64,000 nt of DNA from JABSQH01 sp039177505 (GTDB taxonomy: Bacteria > Actinomycetota > Acidimicrobiia > Acidimicrobiales > Ilumatobacteraceae), in contig JBCDFR010000014.1 in NCBI GenBank assembly GCA_039177505.1, forward strand, positions 1 to 64,000. Direction: 5' to 3'. How positions within the stretch are numbered: the first letter of the stretch is position 1; the number at the start of each line of letters is the position of its first letter. A model generated the notes under the pieces. It was not told the origin of the DNA and made no database searches. It was given only the letters and a program-made list of their open reading frames with translations. Below are positions 8,790-16,615 of the stretch, piece by piece. The translations under genes and the position numbers were made by a program.

Positions 8790-9176
8790 CTACGTGTTGG
8801 TGATCAGCTGGATGAGATTCCCACAGGTGTCGTTGAGCACAGCGACGATGGCTTGGCCGACGTCCGTCGGTGGCATGGTGAACTCGACGCCGCGTTCGAC
8901 CAGGCGCCGGTGCTCGGCCTCGACGTCGTCGACCTCGAATTGCGCGAGGGGGATGCCGTCGTTGGTGAGTGCCTCGCGAAACGGCCGCACGGCTGGATGG
9001 CCCGCTGGCTCGAGCAGCAACTCGGGCCCTTCCGGGTCGTCCGGTGAAACAACGGTGAGCCACGCGTCGGCCCCGATCGGCTCGTCGCGGCGCTTCACGA
9101 AGCCGAGCACGTCGGTGTAAAAGGCGAGCGCTGCCCGTTGATCGTCGACGAACACGCTCGTGAGGTGGATCTTCAT
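8790..9176 (-). CDS. VOC-family (glyoxalase-like) protein
   Basis: A 128-residue protein with two beta-alpha-beta-beta-beta units: MKIHLTSVFVDDQRAALAFYTDVLGF and LAQFEVDDVEAEHRRLVERGVEF, with a closing strand ending CGNLIQLIT. Metal ligands would be His4, a Glu in the PELLLEPAG region and Gln near the C-terminus. The enzyme reaction is not identifiable; VOC proteins include dioxygenases, isomerases and resistance proteins. It starts at ATG 9176 and stands alone between YceI and a divergent F420 oxidoreductase gene. Confidence 0.85.
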   Translation of the reverse strand: MKIHLTSVFVDDQRAALAFYTDVLGFVKRRDEPIGADAWLTVVSPDDPEGPELLLEPAGHPAVRPFREALTNDGIPLAQFEVDDVEAEHRRLVERGVEFTMPPTDVGQAIVAVLNDTCGNLIQLITNT

Positions 9177-9295
9177 TCGGACCTTTCGAGTCGGTTGTTG
9201 GTGCCCGCGAATGCCTATCGCACGGGCTAGCGCAGCGCCGACACACAGCGCCGGAACAGCGGCCGGTAGTGTCCGGGCGTTCCCAAGGAGGGGCG

Positions 9296-10306
9296 ATGCG
9301 AGTCGATACCAGCGTTCCGAGTGACATGAGCAAAGTGCCCGACGCCGCGAAGGCGGCCGAGGCGGCGGGTTACGACGGGGTGTGGACAGCGGAGACGTCG
9401 CACGATCCGTTCCTGCCCCACGTGCTCGCCGCCGAGCACACCGAGCGCATCACGATCGGGACATCGATCGCTGTCGCCTTCGCTCGTAACCCGATGCTGC
9501 TCGCCAACATCGGTTACGACCTCAACGCGTACAGCGAAGGGCGGTTCATCCTGGGACTCGGCTCGCAAATCAAGCCGCACATCACCAAACGATTCTCGAT
9601 GGAGTGGTCGAGTCCGGCGGCGCGGATGCGCGAGATGATCCTCGCCGTGCGAGCGGTCTGGGACTGTTGGAACAACGGCACCAAGCTCGAGTTCCGAGGC
9701 GACTTCTACCAGCACACGCTGATGACACCGTTCTTCAACCCCGGCCCGAATCCGCACGGTGACGCGAGGATCTTCATCGCCGGCGTCGGACCACTGATGA
9801 CCAAGGTCGCAGGGGAAACCTGCGATGGGTTCTTCGCCCACGGGTTCACCACCGAGGCGTATCTGAAGGAGGTCACGTTGCCGGCCCTCGAGGAGGGCAT
9901 GGCCGTGTCGGGTCGCTCACGTGACGACTTCGAGATCTGTTTGCCGGCGTTTGTCGTGACCGGCCGTGACGAGGCCGAGGTCGCACAGGCCGCCAGCGGT
10001 GTCCGTCAACAGGTCAGCTTCTACGGATCGACGCCGGCGTATCGCGGCGTCCTCGAACATCACGGGTGGGGCGACCTGCAGACTGAGCTCAACGTGCTCT
10101 CCAAGGAGGGTCGCTGGAACGACATGGCCGCACTGATCGACGACGACGTCCTGGATGCTTTCGCCGTCGTCGCTGAGCCCGACAACGTTGCCGCCGAGCT
10201 GAAGCGGCGGTTCTCGACCGTCGTCGACCGGCTCAGCTTCTACGCGCCCTACGAGGCGGCACGCGAGCTGGTGCCACCGATGCTCGCTGAGCTCCGCACC
10301 GACTGA
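9296..10306 (+). CDS. F420-dependent LLM-class oxidoreductase (TIGR03617-like)
   Basis: A 336-residue luciferase-like TIM-barrel protein. Recognisable family stretches are KAAEAAGYDGVWTAETSHDP, ITIGTSIAVAFARNPMLLA, YSEGRFILGLGSQ and the substrate/cofactor region MLTPFFNPGPNPHGDARIFIAG-like near residue 150. Members of this group in mycobacteria and related actinobacteria use coenzyme F420 rather than FMN, so a hydride transfer from F420H2 to an unknown substrate is inferred. ATG 9296 follows a strong AAGGAGG at 9285. An upstream in-frame GTG at 9269 is less likely because the Shine-Dalgarno would then lie inside the gene. Confidence 0.87.
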   Translation: MRVDTSVPSDMSKVPDAAKAAEAAGYDGVWTAETSHDPFLPHVLAAEHTERITIGTSIAVAFARNPMLLANIGYDLNAYSEGRFILGLGSQIKPHITKRFSMEWSSPAARMREMILAVRAVWDCWNNGTKLEFRGDFYQHTLMTPFFNPGPNPHGDARIFIAGVGPLMTKVAGETCDGFFAHGFTTEAYLKEVTLPALEEGMAVSGRSRDDFEICLPAFVVTGRDEAEVAQAASGVRQQVSFYGSTPAYRGVLEHHGWGDLQTELNVLSKEGRWNDMAALIDDDVLDAFAVVAEPDNVAAELKRRFSTVVDRLSFYAPYEAARELVPPMLAELRTD

Positions 10307-10355
10307 CGCACATCTCCTATTGGTTCGACTCTGACCGGACCGGCCGCGCGCAGCC

Positions 10356-10812
10356 GTGTGCGAAACTCTGACGGCGAGTGAACGCCGTCAGCACATCGCC
10401 GCGGTGGTCGCTGATCTGTTCGACGACGTCGAGTGGTACTCGGTCGATGGCGATGCGTCTGGATCTACGATCCCGGACGTCGTCGAGCTGGCCGACGGTC
10501 ACGACAGGCGATGCCGCTTTCGACGAGCGTTTCCTCACCCAGGGGCTCCCGGAAGAGGCGGTGCAGGCCGCCCTCACCGCCGACATTCGTCGATGGATCG
10601 AGCGTGCGTATCCGGAAGGGGTGGCCAGCCATCGAGGTCCGCGACGGCGTGGCGGCGACGCCGAGGCCGCCAGGTGGGAAGCCGCCCAAATCGACGTGTT
10701 GGTGGCGATGGAAGCTCGCCGGACCCGGGTTCGTTTGGTCGTGTTGCTCGCCGTGATCGCGGTGGTGATCGGCTCTGTTGCAGTGGCCGTCGCCTCCAGC
10801 GGCTTGCTCTGA
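10356..10812 (+). pseudogene. Small C-terminally anchored membrane protein, broken by one frameshift
   Basis: From GTG 10356 a protein-like sequence reads MCETLTASERRQHIAAVVAD and on to PDVVELADGHD. From about 10505 the protein-like sense continues one base over (DAAFDERFLTQGLPEEAVQA, later a C-terminal helix RLVVLLAVIAVVIGSVAVAV) to the stop at 10812. Removing one base near 10505 would give about 151 residues with a soluble N-terminus and one C-terminal membrane anchor. Neither single frame is convincing throughout. A real mutation, an assembly error or a slip at the rare AGG codon are all possible. The family is not recognised. Confidence 0.45.
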
Positions 10813-10823
10813 GGAGGAGCGCA

Positions 10824-11332
10824 ACGGTCGCGGCCGCGGTCGATGCGGTGAGCCACGCCGGCGCATCGTTGGTGTCGGTGATTGCCCGCTTGCGGGCGAT
10901 CGACCCCGCGGCGTTGCCCGCTTGCGGGCGATCGACCCTGCGGCGTTGCCCGATGCAGTGGCCGCTGAGTGGGCTGACCTCGTTGAGCGGGCGCGGCGGG
11001 TAAGTGAGGCGGCTGTAGAGGTGGCGGCCGACGTTGATGCGCAGTCCCGGTTTCGCGAAGCGGACGGGGTCCTGTCGACGCATGCGTGGCTCCGGGGTCG
11101 GCATCGGTTGTCGGGTGCTGAGGCGCAATGGCGGTTGCAGGTCGCCCGGTTCTTGGACCGGGCGCCGCAGTGGAAACGGGCGTTTGCCGACGGACTGGTG
11201 GCGATTGCGCGGTCGGCGGCACGTGTCGTTGCGGCCGGGCCGCAGCGGTGGTCGGCCGCCGAAGATCACTACTTCGAGGTCGTTCGGCCCGCGCGTTCGT
11301 TCGACATCGTGGTCGATGGCGTCCAAGCCTGA
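10824..11332 (+). pseudogene. DUF222/13E12-type HNH endonuclease remnant
   Basis: The sense begins AAVDAVSHAGASLVSVIARL in one frame, hits a 32-bp tandem duplication, and resumes in another frame as DAVAAEWADLVERARRVSEA and VDAQSRFREADGVLSTHAWL, then RLSGAEAQWRLQVARFLDRA. This is the N-terminal alpha-helical DUF222 region that precedes HNH nuclease domains in the 13E12 repeat family. No HNH motif (DHxxP..GG) follows; instead an unrelated tail (AEDHYFEVVRPARSFDIVVDG) leads to the stop at 11332. That tail vaguely resembles the end of uridine-kinase-like proteins, so this looks like a chimeric dead fragment. Confidence 0.5.
10882..10945. repeat. 32-bp direct tandem duplication
   Basis: The unit TTGCCCGCTTGCGGGCGATC, continuing GACCC(C/T)GCGGCG, occurs at 10882-10913 and again at 10914-10945 with one mismatch (C/T). 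Because 32 is not a multiple of three, it throws the DUF222-like reading frame out, which explains the frame change within that remnant. Confidence 0.85.
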
Positions 11333-11344
11333 CAGTCTGGCGAG

Positions 11345-11779
11345 ATGAAACTCTGGATCATTGGGCCCGTCTTGACCATCGGCGTGCTCGCCGGATGTGG
11401 TGATGACGGGGACGAGCCGGAAGCAGTCGAGGACGTGTCGGTCGAGGTATTGCTGGACGCCGAGGCGGAGACAGTCCTCGGCCAGTCGATCAGCTACCCG
11501 GGAGGTGCACCTGCAGTGACGATGAGCATCGTGACGCTTGAGCCGGGCGCGTCGACTGTGAACCACATCCATGAGGCGCCGATGGCGGCGTACATCCTGG
11601 AAGGTGAGGTGACCGTGGACTACGGAGACGGGGGAACGTTCACGTTCAGCGAGGGCGATGCGCTGCTGGAAGCGCTCGACGTGGTCCACGAGGGAACCAA
11701 CACGGGTTCGGATCCGGTCCGCATCCTCGTGCTCAACATGGGCTCCGACGAGGTCGAGAACACCGTGACGATCGACTGA
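11345..11779 (+). CDS. Cupin-domain lipoprotein
   Basis: A 144-residue secreted lipoprotein with a short signal peptide and lipobox (VLAGC, Cys about residue 18). A single cupin barrel follows: motif 1 around NHIHEAPMAAYILEGEV (two His ligands) and motif 2 around GDALLEALDVVHEGTNTG. Such cupins bind a metal and often act as small-molecule sensors or isomerases; the ligand is unknown. It is convergent with pyrF, with only 10 bases between the stop codons. Confidence 0.82.
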   Translation: MKLWIIGPVLTIGVLAGCGDDGDEPEAVEDVSVEVLLDAEAETVLGQSISYPGGAPAVTMSIVTLEPGASTVNHIHEAPMAAYILEGEVTVDYGDGGTFTFSEGDALLEALDVVHEGTNTGSDPVRILVLNMGSDEVENTVTID

Positions 11780-11789
11780 GTGTGCGGAA

Positions 11790-12602
11790 CTAGCGAGGTG
11801 GAACGGGCAGTTGCTCCGCCGCCTCCTTGGCAGCAGCGCGTGCCGCTTCGGCGAAGTCGCGACCAGAAGATGCGTACAGCACCGCCCGTGACGAGTTGAC
11901 GACGAGGCCTCGGCCAGCTGAATCGGCGCCGGCCGCGACGGCGGCTTGCGGATCGCCGCCCTGGGCGCCGATGCCCGGCACGAGCAGCGGTGTGTCGGGC
12001 GCGATCGAACGGACGATCCGTAGTTCTTCGGGATACGTCGCGCCGACGACGAGACCACAGTCGCCGAGTTGCGACCACTCGTCGGCGACGCGCTGCGCAA
12101 CACGCTGGTACACAGGTCGGCCGTCGGCCACGAGCGACTGCAGCTCGTCGCCGCCCGGGTTGCTCGTACGGCAGAGCACGAACACGGCGCCCCCGTGCTC
12201 GAAGTACGGAGCGACCGAGTCGGTCCCGAGGTAGGGGCTGACCGTCACTGCGTGTGCGCCGTAGCGACCGAAGGCTTCGCTCGCGTAGTGCTCGGCGGTC
12301 GAGCCGATGTCGCCGCGCTTGGCGTCGAGAATCAGGGTCAGATTCGGGTATCGCTCGCGGACGTACGCGCAGATCCGTTCCAGGGCGCGCTCCTCGCCCT
12401 GGCTGGAGAAGAACGCGACCTGCGGCTTGACTGCGCAGGCGACGTCGGCGACCGCATCGACAATCGCCCGACAGAACTGTTCGGTGGCGTCGTGCATCCC
12501 GTCCAGCGGAAGCGGCATGCGCGCCGGATCCGGGTCGAGCCCGACGCACAACATCGATCCAGCGGACGACCAGGATCGATCCAGCCGTGCGGCGAACGTC
12601 AT
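11790..12602 (-). CDS. pyrF: Orotidine 5'-phosphate decarboxylase (type 2)
   Basis: Decarboxylates OMP to UMP, the last step of de novo pyrimidine synthesis. The 270-residue protein is the actinobacterial subfamily 2 form: LCVGLDPDPARMP near the start, CAVKPQVAFFSSQG, the catalytic LILDAKRGDIGSTA, TVSPYLGTDSVAPY, and the phosphate loop VPGIGAQGGDP. ATG 12602 is adjacent to the ferredoxin gene (10-base gap) on the same strand, so the two are probably co-transcribed. Confidence 0.95.
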   Translation of the reverse strand: MTFAARLDRSWSSAGSMLCVGLDPDPARMPLPLDGMHDATEQFCRAIVDAVADVACAVKPQVAFFSSQGEERALERICAYVRERYPNLTLILDAKRGDIGSTAEHYASEAFGRYGAHAVTVSPYLGTDSVAPYFEHGGAVFVLCRTSNPGGDELQSLVADGRPVYQRVAQRVADEWSQLGDCGLVVGATYPEELRIVRSIAPDTPLLVPGIGAQGGDPQAAVAAGADSAGRGLVVNSSRAVLYASSGRDFAEAARAAAKEAAEQLPVPPR

Positions 12603-12612
12603 CGTTGCTTCG

Positions 12613-12804
12613 TCAGTCCTCGATGGAGATGGCGCCTGTTGGGCACAGGTCGGCGGCCTCGCACGTCTTTTGCTCCAGCTCCGCGCCCGGCTCCTCCTGC
12701 AAGATGTACAGATAGCCGTCGCTGCGTACCTCGAACACCTCGGGGGCGATCTGCATGCACGACCCCGTCGAGGCGCACAGATCGAAATCGACGACAACTT
12801 TCAT
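12613..12804 (-). CDS. Small [3Fe-4S]-type ferredoxin
   Basis: A 63-residue acidic ferredoxin of the kind that donates electrons to actinobacterial cytochromes P450. Cluster ligands are Cys10 and Cys16 in CASTGSC and a third in the LCPTGA motif. The position normally filled by a fourth Cys, His or Ala between the first two ligands is Thr, as expected for a [3Fe-4S] cluster. ATG 12804 has AAAGGAG just upstream. The only P450 in the window lies 14 kb away, so the partner is unknown. Confidence 0.85.
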   Translation of the reverse strand: MKVVVDFDLCASTGSCMQIAPEVFEVRSDGYLYILQEEPGAELEQKTCEAADLCPTGAISIED

Positions 12805-12839
12805 CGGTTCGCTCCTTTGTCGGCGCGCTCGGCGCGCAT

Positions 12840-13223
12840 TTACGTCTTCGAGCGACGGTAGCCGTCCCGCTCAGCGGCATCCGCAGTCGCATAGCAGCGG
12901 TCTGCCTTGGTGCGCCCGTACATCCGCCCGTCCTCGACGTGGTAAATGCCCGACGACTCCTTGGCCTTGATCGGGTGCGTCAGCGGGCACGCGCCGTCGG
13001 GCTCTGCGGCCACCCACGACGCGGTGGACACGTCTGCTGCCGCGGCGTCGTTGCCGGGTGGCGCCTCATCCACAGGTGTCGGCTCGAGTGGCGGCCATGC
13101 CGGCGGATCGGAGGCGACAGCAGGGTCGGAGCGATCACGCCACCACGCCCATGCTGCACCCCCCGCCGCGGCCAGCATCACGACCAGTACGACCCGGCGC
13201 ATGACGAGGGCGAGTGACGACAT
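12840..13223 (-). CDS. Secreted/anchored sunset-domain protein
   Basis: A 127-residue protein: N-terminal hydrophobic segment (RRVVLVVMLAAAGGAAWAW), a Pro/Ala linker, then a 45-residue C-terminal domain with the pattern CPLTHPIKAKESSGIYHVED, YGRTKADRCYATADAAERDG and a final YR. This matches the small 'sunset' domain seen at the end of many actinobacterial secreted proteins, with two conserved Cys. The function is unknown. It starts at ATG 13223, 73 bases after the leuA stop on the same strand. Confidence 0.7.
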   Translation of the reverse strand: MSSLALVMRRVVLVVMLAAAGGAAWAWWRDRSDPAVASDPPAWPPLEPTPVDEAPPGNDAAAADVSTASWVAAEPDGACPLTHPIKAKESSGIYHVEDGRMYGRTKADRCYATADAAERDGYRRSKT

Positions 13224-13296
13224 CGCCTCGACGTTAGTCCCGGCTCAACTGCTGGCGCGGGACATCGCCGATTGTCCGCGGCCGCGGTGCAGGACG

Positions 13297-15036
13297 CTAA
13301 GAGATCTGGCGTTCGAACGCAGCGAGCACGGCGCGCAACGAGGCGGTCGTGATGTTCGGATCGGTACCGATACCCCAGCGGATTTCTCCGCCGTGGGACA
13401 CCGTCTCGATGTACGCCACGGCGCGCGCGTCGGCGCCTTGTCCGATGGCGTGCTCGGCGTAGTCGAGCACGTCGAAGTGGTGATCGACCGCAGCGCCGAA
13501 CGTTTCCACGAGCGCCGCGACGAACGCCTCGACCGGCCCATCGCCCTCAGCACGGATCGAGTGCGACTGTCCGTCGACGGCGAGTTGTGCCTGGATCGTC
13601 GTGACACCGGAGGCGCCGTCGGTACGGGTGTGCAGCTCGTGGCTGTGCAACTCGAAACGCGGCGACTCGGGCATGTATTCGGAGCGGAACGCGTCCCACA
13701 TCACCGTCGGGGTGATCACGGTTCCGGAGTCTTCGGTGATGTGCTGGATCGTCTTGGAGAACTCGATTTGGAATCGGCGGGGGAGTTCAAAACCGTGTTC
13801 GGTCTTCATCACGTAGGCCACGCCGCCCTTGCCCGACTGGCTGTTGACGCGAATCACCGCTTCGTAGTTGCGTCCTACGTGTGCCGGGTCGATCGGCAGA
13901 TACGGCACGCCCCATTTGCCGTAGTTGCCGCTGTCGTCGCGGCGCCGATCGAGTGCCTCGAAGCCCTTCTTGATCGCGTCCTGGTGACTCCCCGAGAACG
14001 CGGTGTACACGAGGTCGCCGACATAGGGATGGCGCGGACCGACAGGTAGACGGTTGCAGTACTCGACCGTACGGCGGAGCCGATCGATGTCGCTCACGTC
14101 GAGTTCGGGGTCGACGCCGTTCATCACGAGGTTCATCGCCAGATTCACCACGTCGACGTTGCCGGTTCGTTCGCCGTTGCCGAACAACGTGCCTTCGACG
14201 CGATCAGCGCCGGCCATCACGCCGAACTCTGCTGCCGCAACCCCGCACCCGCGGTCGTTGTGTGGGTGCAGCGAGACGATCACCGACTCGCGCTGTTTGA
14301 TCGTGCGGCAGAACCACTCGACCACGTCGCCGTACACGTTGGGCGAATAGCACTCGACCGTCGCGGGCAGATTCAAGATCAGCGGTCGATCCGGGGTCGG
14401 TTCGATGACGTCCATCACGGCTTCGCAGACTTCGATTCCGAAGTCGGGTTCGGTCAGCGTGAAGCTCTCCGGGCTGTACTCGTAGCGGATGAGGGTGTCG
14501 CCCATACCCTGCTCGAGCTTGCGGCACAGCTTGGCGCCGTTCACCGCGACATCGACGATCCCCGCTTTGTCCAGCCCGAACACCACCTCGCGCTGGAGCG
14601 GGTTGGTCGAGTTGTAGAAGTGGACGATCGCCCTCGGCGCTCCCTGTAGACACTCATAGGTCCGTTCGATCAGCTCTTCGCGGCACTGCACCAATACCTG
14701 GATCTCGACGTCGTCGGGGATGTGGTCGTCCTCGATCAGCTGGCGGATGAAGTCGAAGTCCGGCTGACTCGCTGCGGGGAAGCCGACCTCGATCTCCTTG
14801 AACCCCATCGCCACCAACTCGTCGAACATCGCCAGCTTGCGCGCTGGGTCCATCGGGTCGATCAACGCCTGGTTGCCGTCACGCAGGTCGACCGAGCACC
14901 ACCGAGGCGCACGATCGATGACCTTGTTCGGCCACGTCCGGTCGGTAAGCACGAGCGGAACGAAGGGCGCATAGTGCTCGACGGGCATCGAGCTCGGCGT
15001 TTGCGCCGAGATGTGCGGCGCTACTGGTGCAGACAT
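13297..15036 (-). CDS. leuA: 2-isopropylmalate synthase (long, mycobacterial type)
   Basis: Condenses 2-ketoisovalerate with acetyl-CoA, the committed step to leucine. 579 residues, the long form seen in Mycobacterium and Corynebacterium. The catalytic TIM barrel shows CSVDLRDGNQALIDPM (metal Asp and general base Arg), FKEIEVGFPAASQPDFDF, VSLHPHNDRGCGVAAAE with the HxH-type ligand, and LFGNGERTGN. A C-terminal LeuA dimer/regulatory domain starts near residue 430 and mediates leucine feedback in the family. ATG 15036 is preceded by GAGGA. A leader peptide and terminator upstream (15112-15253) indicate attenuation by leucine supply. Confidence 0.95.
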   Translation of the reverse strand: MSAPVAPHISAQTPSSMPVEHYAPFVPLVLTDRTWPNKVIDRAPRWCSVDLRDGNQALIDPMDPARKLAMFDELVAMGFKEIEVGFPAASQPDFDFIRQLIEDDHIPDDVEIQVLVQCREELIERTYECLQGAPRAIVHFYNSTNPLQREVVFGLDKAGIVDVAVNGAKLCRKLEQGMGDTLIRYEYSPESFTLTEPDFGIEVCEAVMDVIEPTPDRPLILNLPATVECYSPNVYGDVVEWFCRTIKQRESVIVSLHPHNDRGCGVAAAEFGVMAGADRVEGTLFGNGERTGNVDVVNLAMNLVMNGVDPELDVSDIDRLRRTVEYCNRLPVGPRHPYVGDLVYTAFSGSHQDAIKKGFEALDRRRDDSGNYGKWGVPYLPIDPAHVGRNYEAVIRVNSQSGKGGVAYVMKTEHGFELPRRFQIEFSKTIQHITEDSGTVITPTVMWDAFRSEYMPESPRFELHSHELHTRTDGASGVTTIQAQLAVDGQSHSIRAEGDGPVEAFVAALVETFGAAVDHHFDVLDYAEHAIGQGADARAVAYIETVSHGGEIRWGIGTDPNITTASLRAVLAAFERQIS

Positions 15037-15111
15037 CGTGAGTTCCTCGTGGCTATCTGGTGTGGTGGTGGGTACGACTGGTGAGAGTGGATGAGTGGGG
15101 TGAACGGGCCT

Positions 15112-15150
15112 GAAAAAGCAAGAAGCCCCCGTCCGGATTGGCGGGGGCTT
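15112..15150 (-). terminator. leuA attenuator, Rho-independent terminator
   Basis: On the minus-strand RNA a 9-bp stem AAGCCCCCG / CGGGGGCTT (15142-15150 pairs with 15123-15131) encloses a 10-base loop. The T-rich CTTGCTTTTTC follows, ending 75 bases upstream of the leuA start codon. It lies after the leader peptide and so is an attenuator rather than a gene end. Confidence 0.85.
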
Positions 15151-15152
15151 GC

Positions 15153-15181
15153 GGGCGAGCGCGGATATGTGACGCTCGCCC
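15153..15181 (-). promoter_or_regulatory. leuA leader hairpin 1 (before terminator)
   Basis: A perfect 9-bp stem GGGCGAGCG / CGCTCGCCC with an 11-base loop. Its first base is the G of the leader-peptide TAG stop codon, and it is separated from the terminator by the two bases GC. A ribosome on the leader's Leu codons would overlie its 5' arm. I could not find a clean alternative pairing with the terminator, so the exact antitermination fold is unresolved. Confidence 0.8.
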
Positions 15182-15216
15182 TACAGAAGCAGCAGGATCG
15201 TCGGCGCGGTCGTCAC
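15181..15216 (-). CDS. leuA leader peptide (MTTAPTILLLL)
   Basis: A 12-codon frame GTG ACG ACC GCG CCG ACG, ATC, CTG CTG CTT CTG, TAG. Four consecutive Leu codons immediately precede the stop and the hairpin/terminator pair. This is the classic signature of ribosome-mediated transcription attenuation of leuA, known in principle from Corynebacterium and Streptomyces. The promoter spacing suggests that transcription starts at or next to the GTG, so the peptide would be translated from a leaderless RNA. Confidence 0.85.
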   Translation of the reverse strand: MTTAPTILLLL

Positions 15217-15224
15217 TAGAAACG

Positions 15225-15253
15225 ACCGTACCTTTCGCAGCGCATCGATGCAA
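15225..15253 (-). promoter_or_regulatory. Predicted leuA promoter
   Basis: On the minus strand TTGCAT (15248-15253) and TACGGT (15225-15230) are separated by 17 bases, a good -35/-10 pair. The -10 ends eight bases before the leader GTG, which predicts a start site at or within a base or two of the GTG. Confidence 0.6.
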
Positions 15254-15277
15254 CCCGCTTGTACCCTTGCGCACCAC

Positions 15278-16588
15278 ATGACCACTGATCACTCACGACG
15301 GGGAGCGCCCCGTCAGCGGCGCAATCGGCGCCGGAGCAACAAGGGATCGGGTGGTAGGCCGGGCGGCGACCTCGACCACGTCAACACCGAGAAGTTGACG
15401 AGCACCAACGTGTTGCCGCCGGTCGAACCCCCGACCGGCTTTGCCGACCTCGGCGTGCCCTCACGCATCGACGACGGCCTTGCCGCGTGCGGGTTCGCCA
15501 CACCGTTCAACATCCAGACCGAGGCGATTCCGGTCGCCATGACCGGCAAAGACGTGTGCGGTCGGGCCAAGACAGGATCGGGCAAGACGCTGGCGTTCGG
15601 CGTGCCGATGCTTGCGCGTATCACCGACACCGCCGAGCCATCGATGCCGCTCGGGCTCGTGCTGGTGCCGACCCGCGAGCTGGCCGTGCAGGTCGCCGAG
15701 GTGCTCGAGCCTGTTGCCGCCCACGCCGGCATGCGCGTCTTACCGGTGTACGGCGGCGCCTCCCGGCATCACCAGATCGACGAGTTGGCCAAGGGCGTCG
15801 AAGTGGTGATCGCCACGCCCCTGCGATTGATCGACCTGATCAAGTCGGGCGAGGTCGGGCTCGACCAGTGCCAGATCGTCACGCTCGACGAAGCCGACCG
15901 GATGGCCGACGACGGATTCACACCGCAGGTCGAGTGGATCCTACGGCACTGCACCGGGCGTACGCAGACGATGCTCTTCTCGGCAACGCTCGACGGCGAC
16001 GTCGGCCACCTCATCAAGCACTATCAGCGCGACCCCGAAACGGTGGCGATCGACGAGGCCACCGACACCGTCGGCACGATGCATCACCTGTTCTTGGCGG
16101 TGCACCACATGGACAAAGACCGAGTCATCGGATCGATCTCGACGAGCATCCCGAAGATGCTCGTGTTCTGCCAGACCAAGCGAGTGTGTGATCGCGTCGC
16201 GCGCAACATGGCCGACTTGGGGATCGACGCCTCGCCGTTGCACGGCGACATGCAGCAATCGAGCCGCGAGCGCGTGCTGCGCAAGTTTGCCGAGGGCAAG
16301 TTGAAGGTGCTCGTCGCCACCGATGTCGCCGCCCGCGGTATCGACATCGACGACATCGGCGCGGTGATCCACTACGAACCGGCCAAGGACGTCAAGGACT
16401 ACCTCCATCGCTCCGGGCGCACGGCCCGCGCCGGTCGCGACGGCTGGGCGGTCACCCTGGTCGAGTACAACCAGCACACCCAGGTACGGGTGCTGCAGCG
16501 TGGGATGCGGCTCCCGACCGAGAGGGCCACCGAGGTGTTCTCGAACGACAAGCGCCTGCTCAACCTGATCGAATTCGACAACGACTGA
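15278..16588 (+). CDS. DEAD-box RNA helicase
   Basis: A 436-residue ATP-dependent RNA helicase. Motifs in order: Q-motif GFATPFNIQTEAIP, Walker A AKTGSGKT, PTRELA, motif Ib written TPLR instead of the usual TPGR, DEAD in LDEADRMADDGF, SAT in LFSATLD, and C-terminal ATDVAARGIDI and HRSGRTARAG. The basic N-terminus (RRGAPRQRRNRRR) probably contacts RNA. It could act in ribosome assembly or RNA decay. ATG 15278 is preferred; ATG 15248 falls inside the predicted leuA -35 element, and a TACCCT -10-like box lies at 15262. Confidence 0.9.
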   Translation: MTTDHSRRGAPRQRRNRRRSNKGSGGRPGGDLDHVNTEKLTSTNVLPPVEPPTGFADLGVPSRIDDGLAACGFATPFNIQTEAIPVAMTGKDVCGRAKTGSGKTLAFGVPMLARITDTAEPSMPLGLVLVPTRELAVQVAEVLEPVAAHAGMRVLPVYGGASRHHQIDELAKGVEVVIATPLRLIDLIKSGEVGLDQCQIVTLDEADRMADDGFTPQVEWILRHCTGRTQTMLFSATLDGDVGHLIKHYQRDPETVAIDEATDTVGTMHHLFLAVHHMDKDRVIGSISTSIPKMLVFCQTKRVCDRVARNMADLGIDASPLHGDMQQSSRERVLRKFAEGKLKVLVATDVAARGIDIDDIGAVIHYEPAKDVKDYLHRSGRTARAGRDGWAVTLVEYNQHTQVRVLQRGMRLPTERATEVFSNDKRLLNLIEFDND

Positions 16589-16615
16589 ACCGCGCCCCCG
16601 ACCTAGCGTCGGTCC

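Noticed and set aside
10317..11222. Long minus-strand open frames opposite the decayed genes
   Set aside because: Composition is Arg/Pro/Thr-rich without motifs and is explained as the antisense of GC-rich coding remnants on the + strand.
13277..13288. CCGCGGCCGCGG palindrome between the leuA stop and the sunset-domain gene
   Set aside because: Simple GC palindrome with no T-tract and no spacer loop; too weak to call a terminator or operator.
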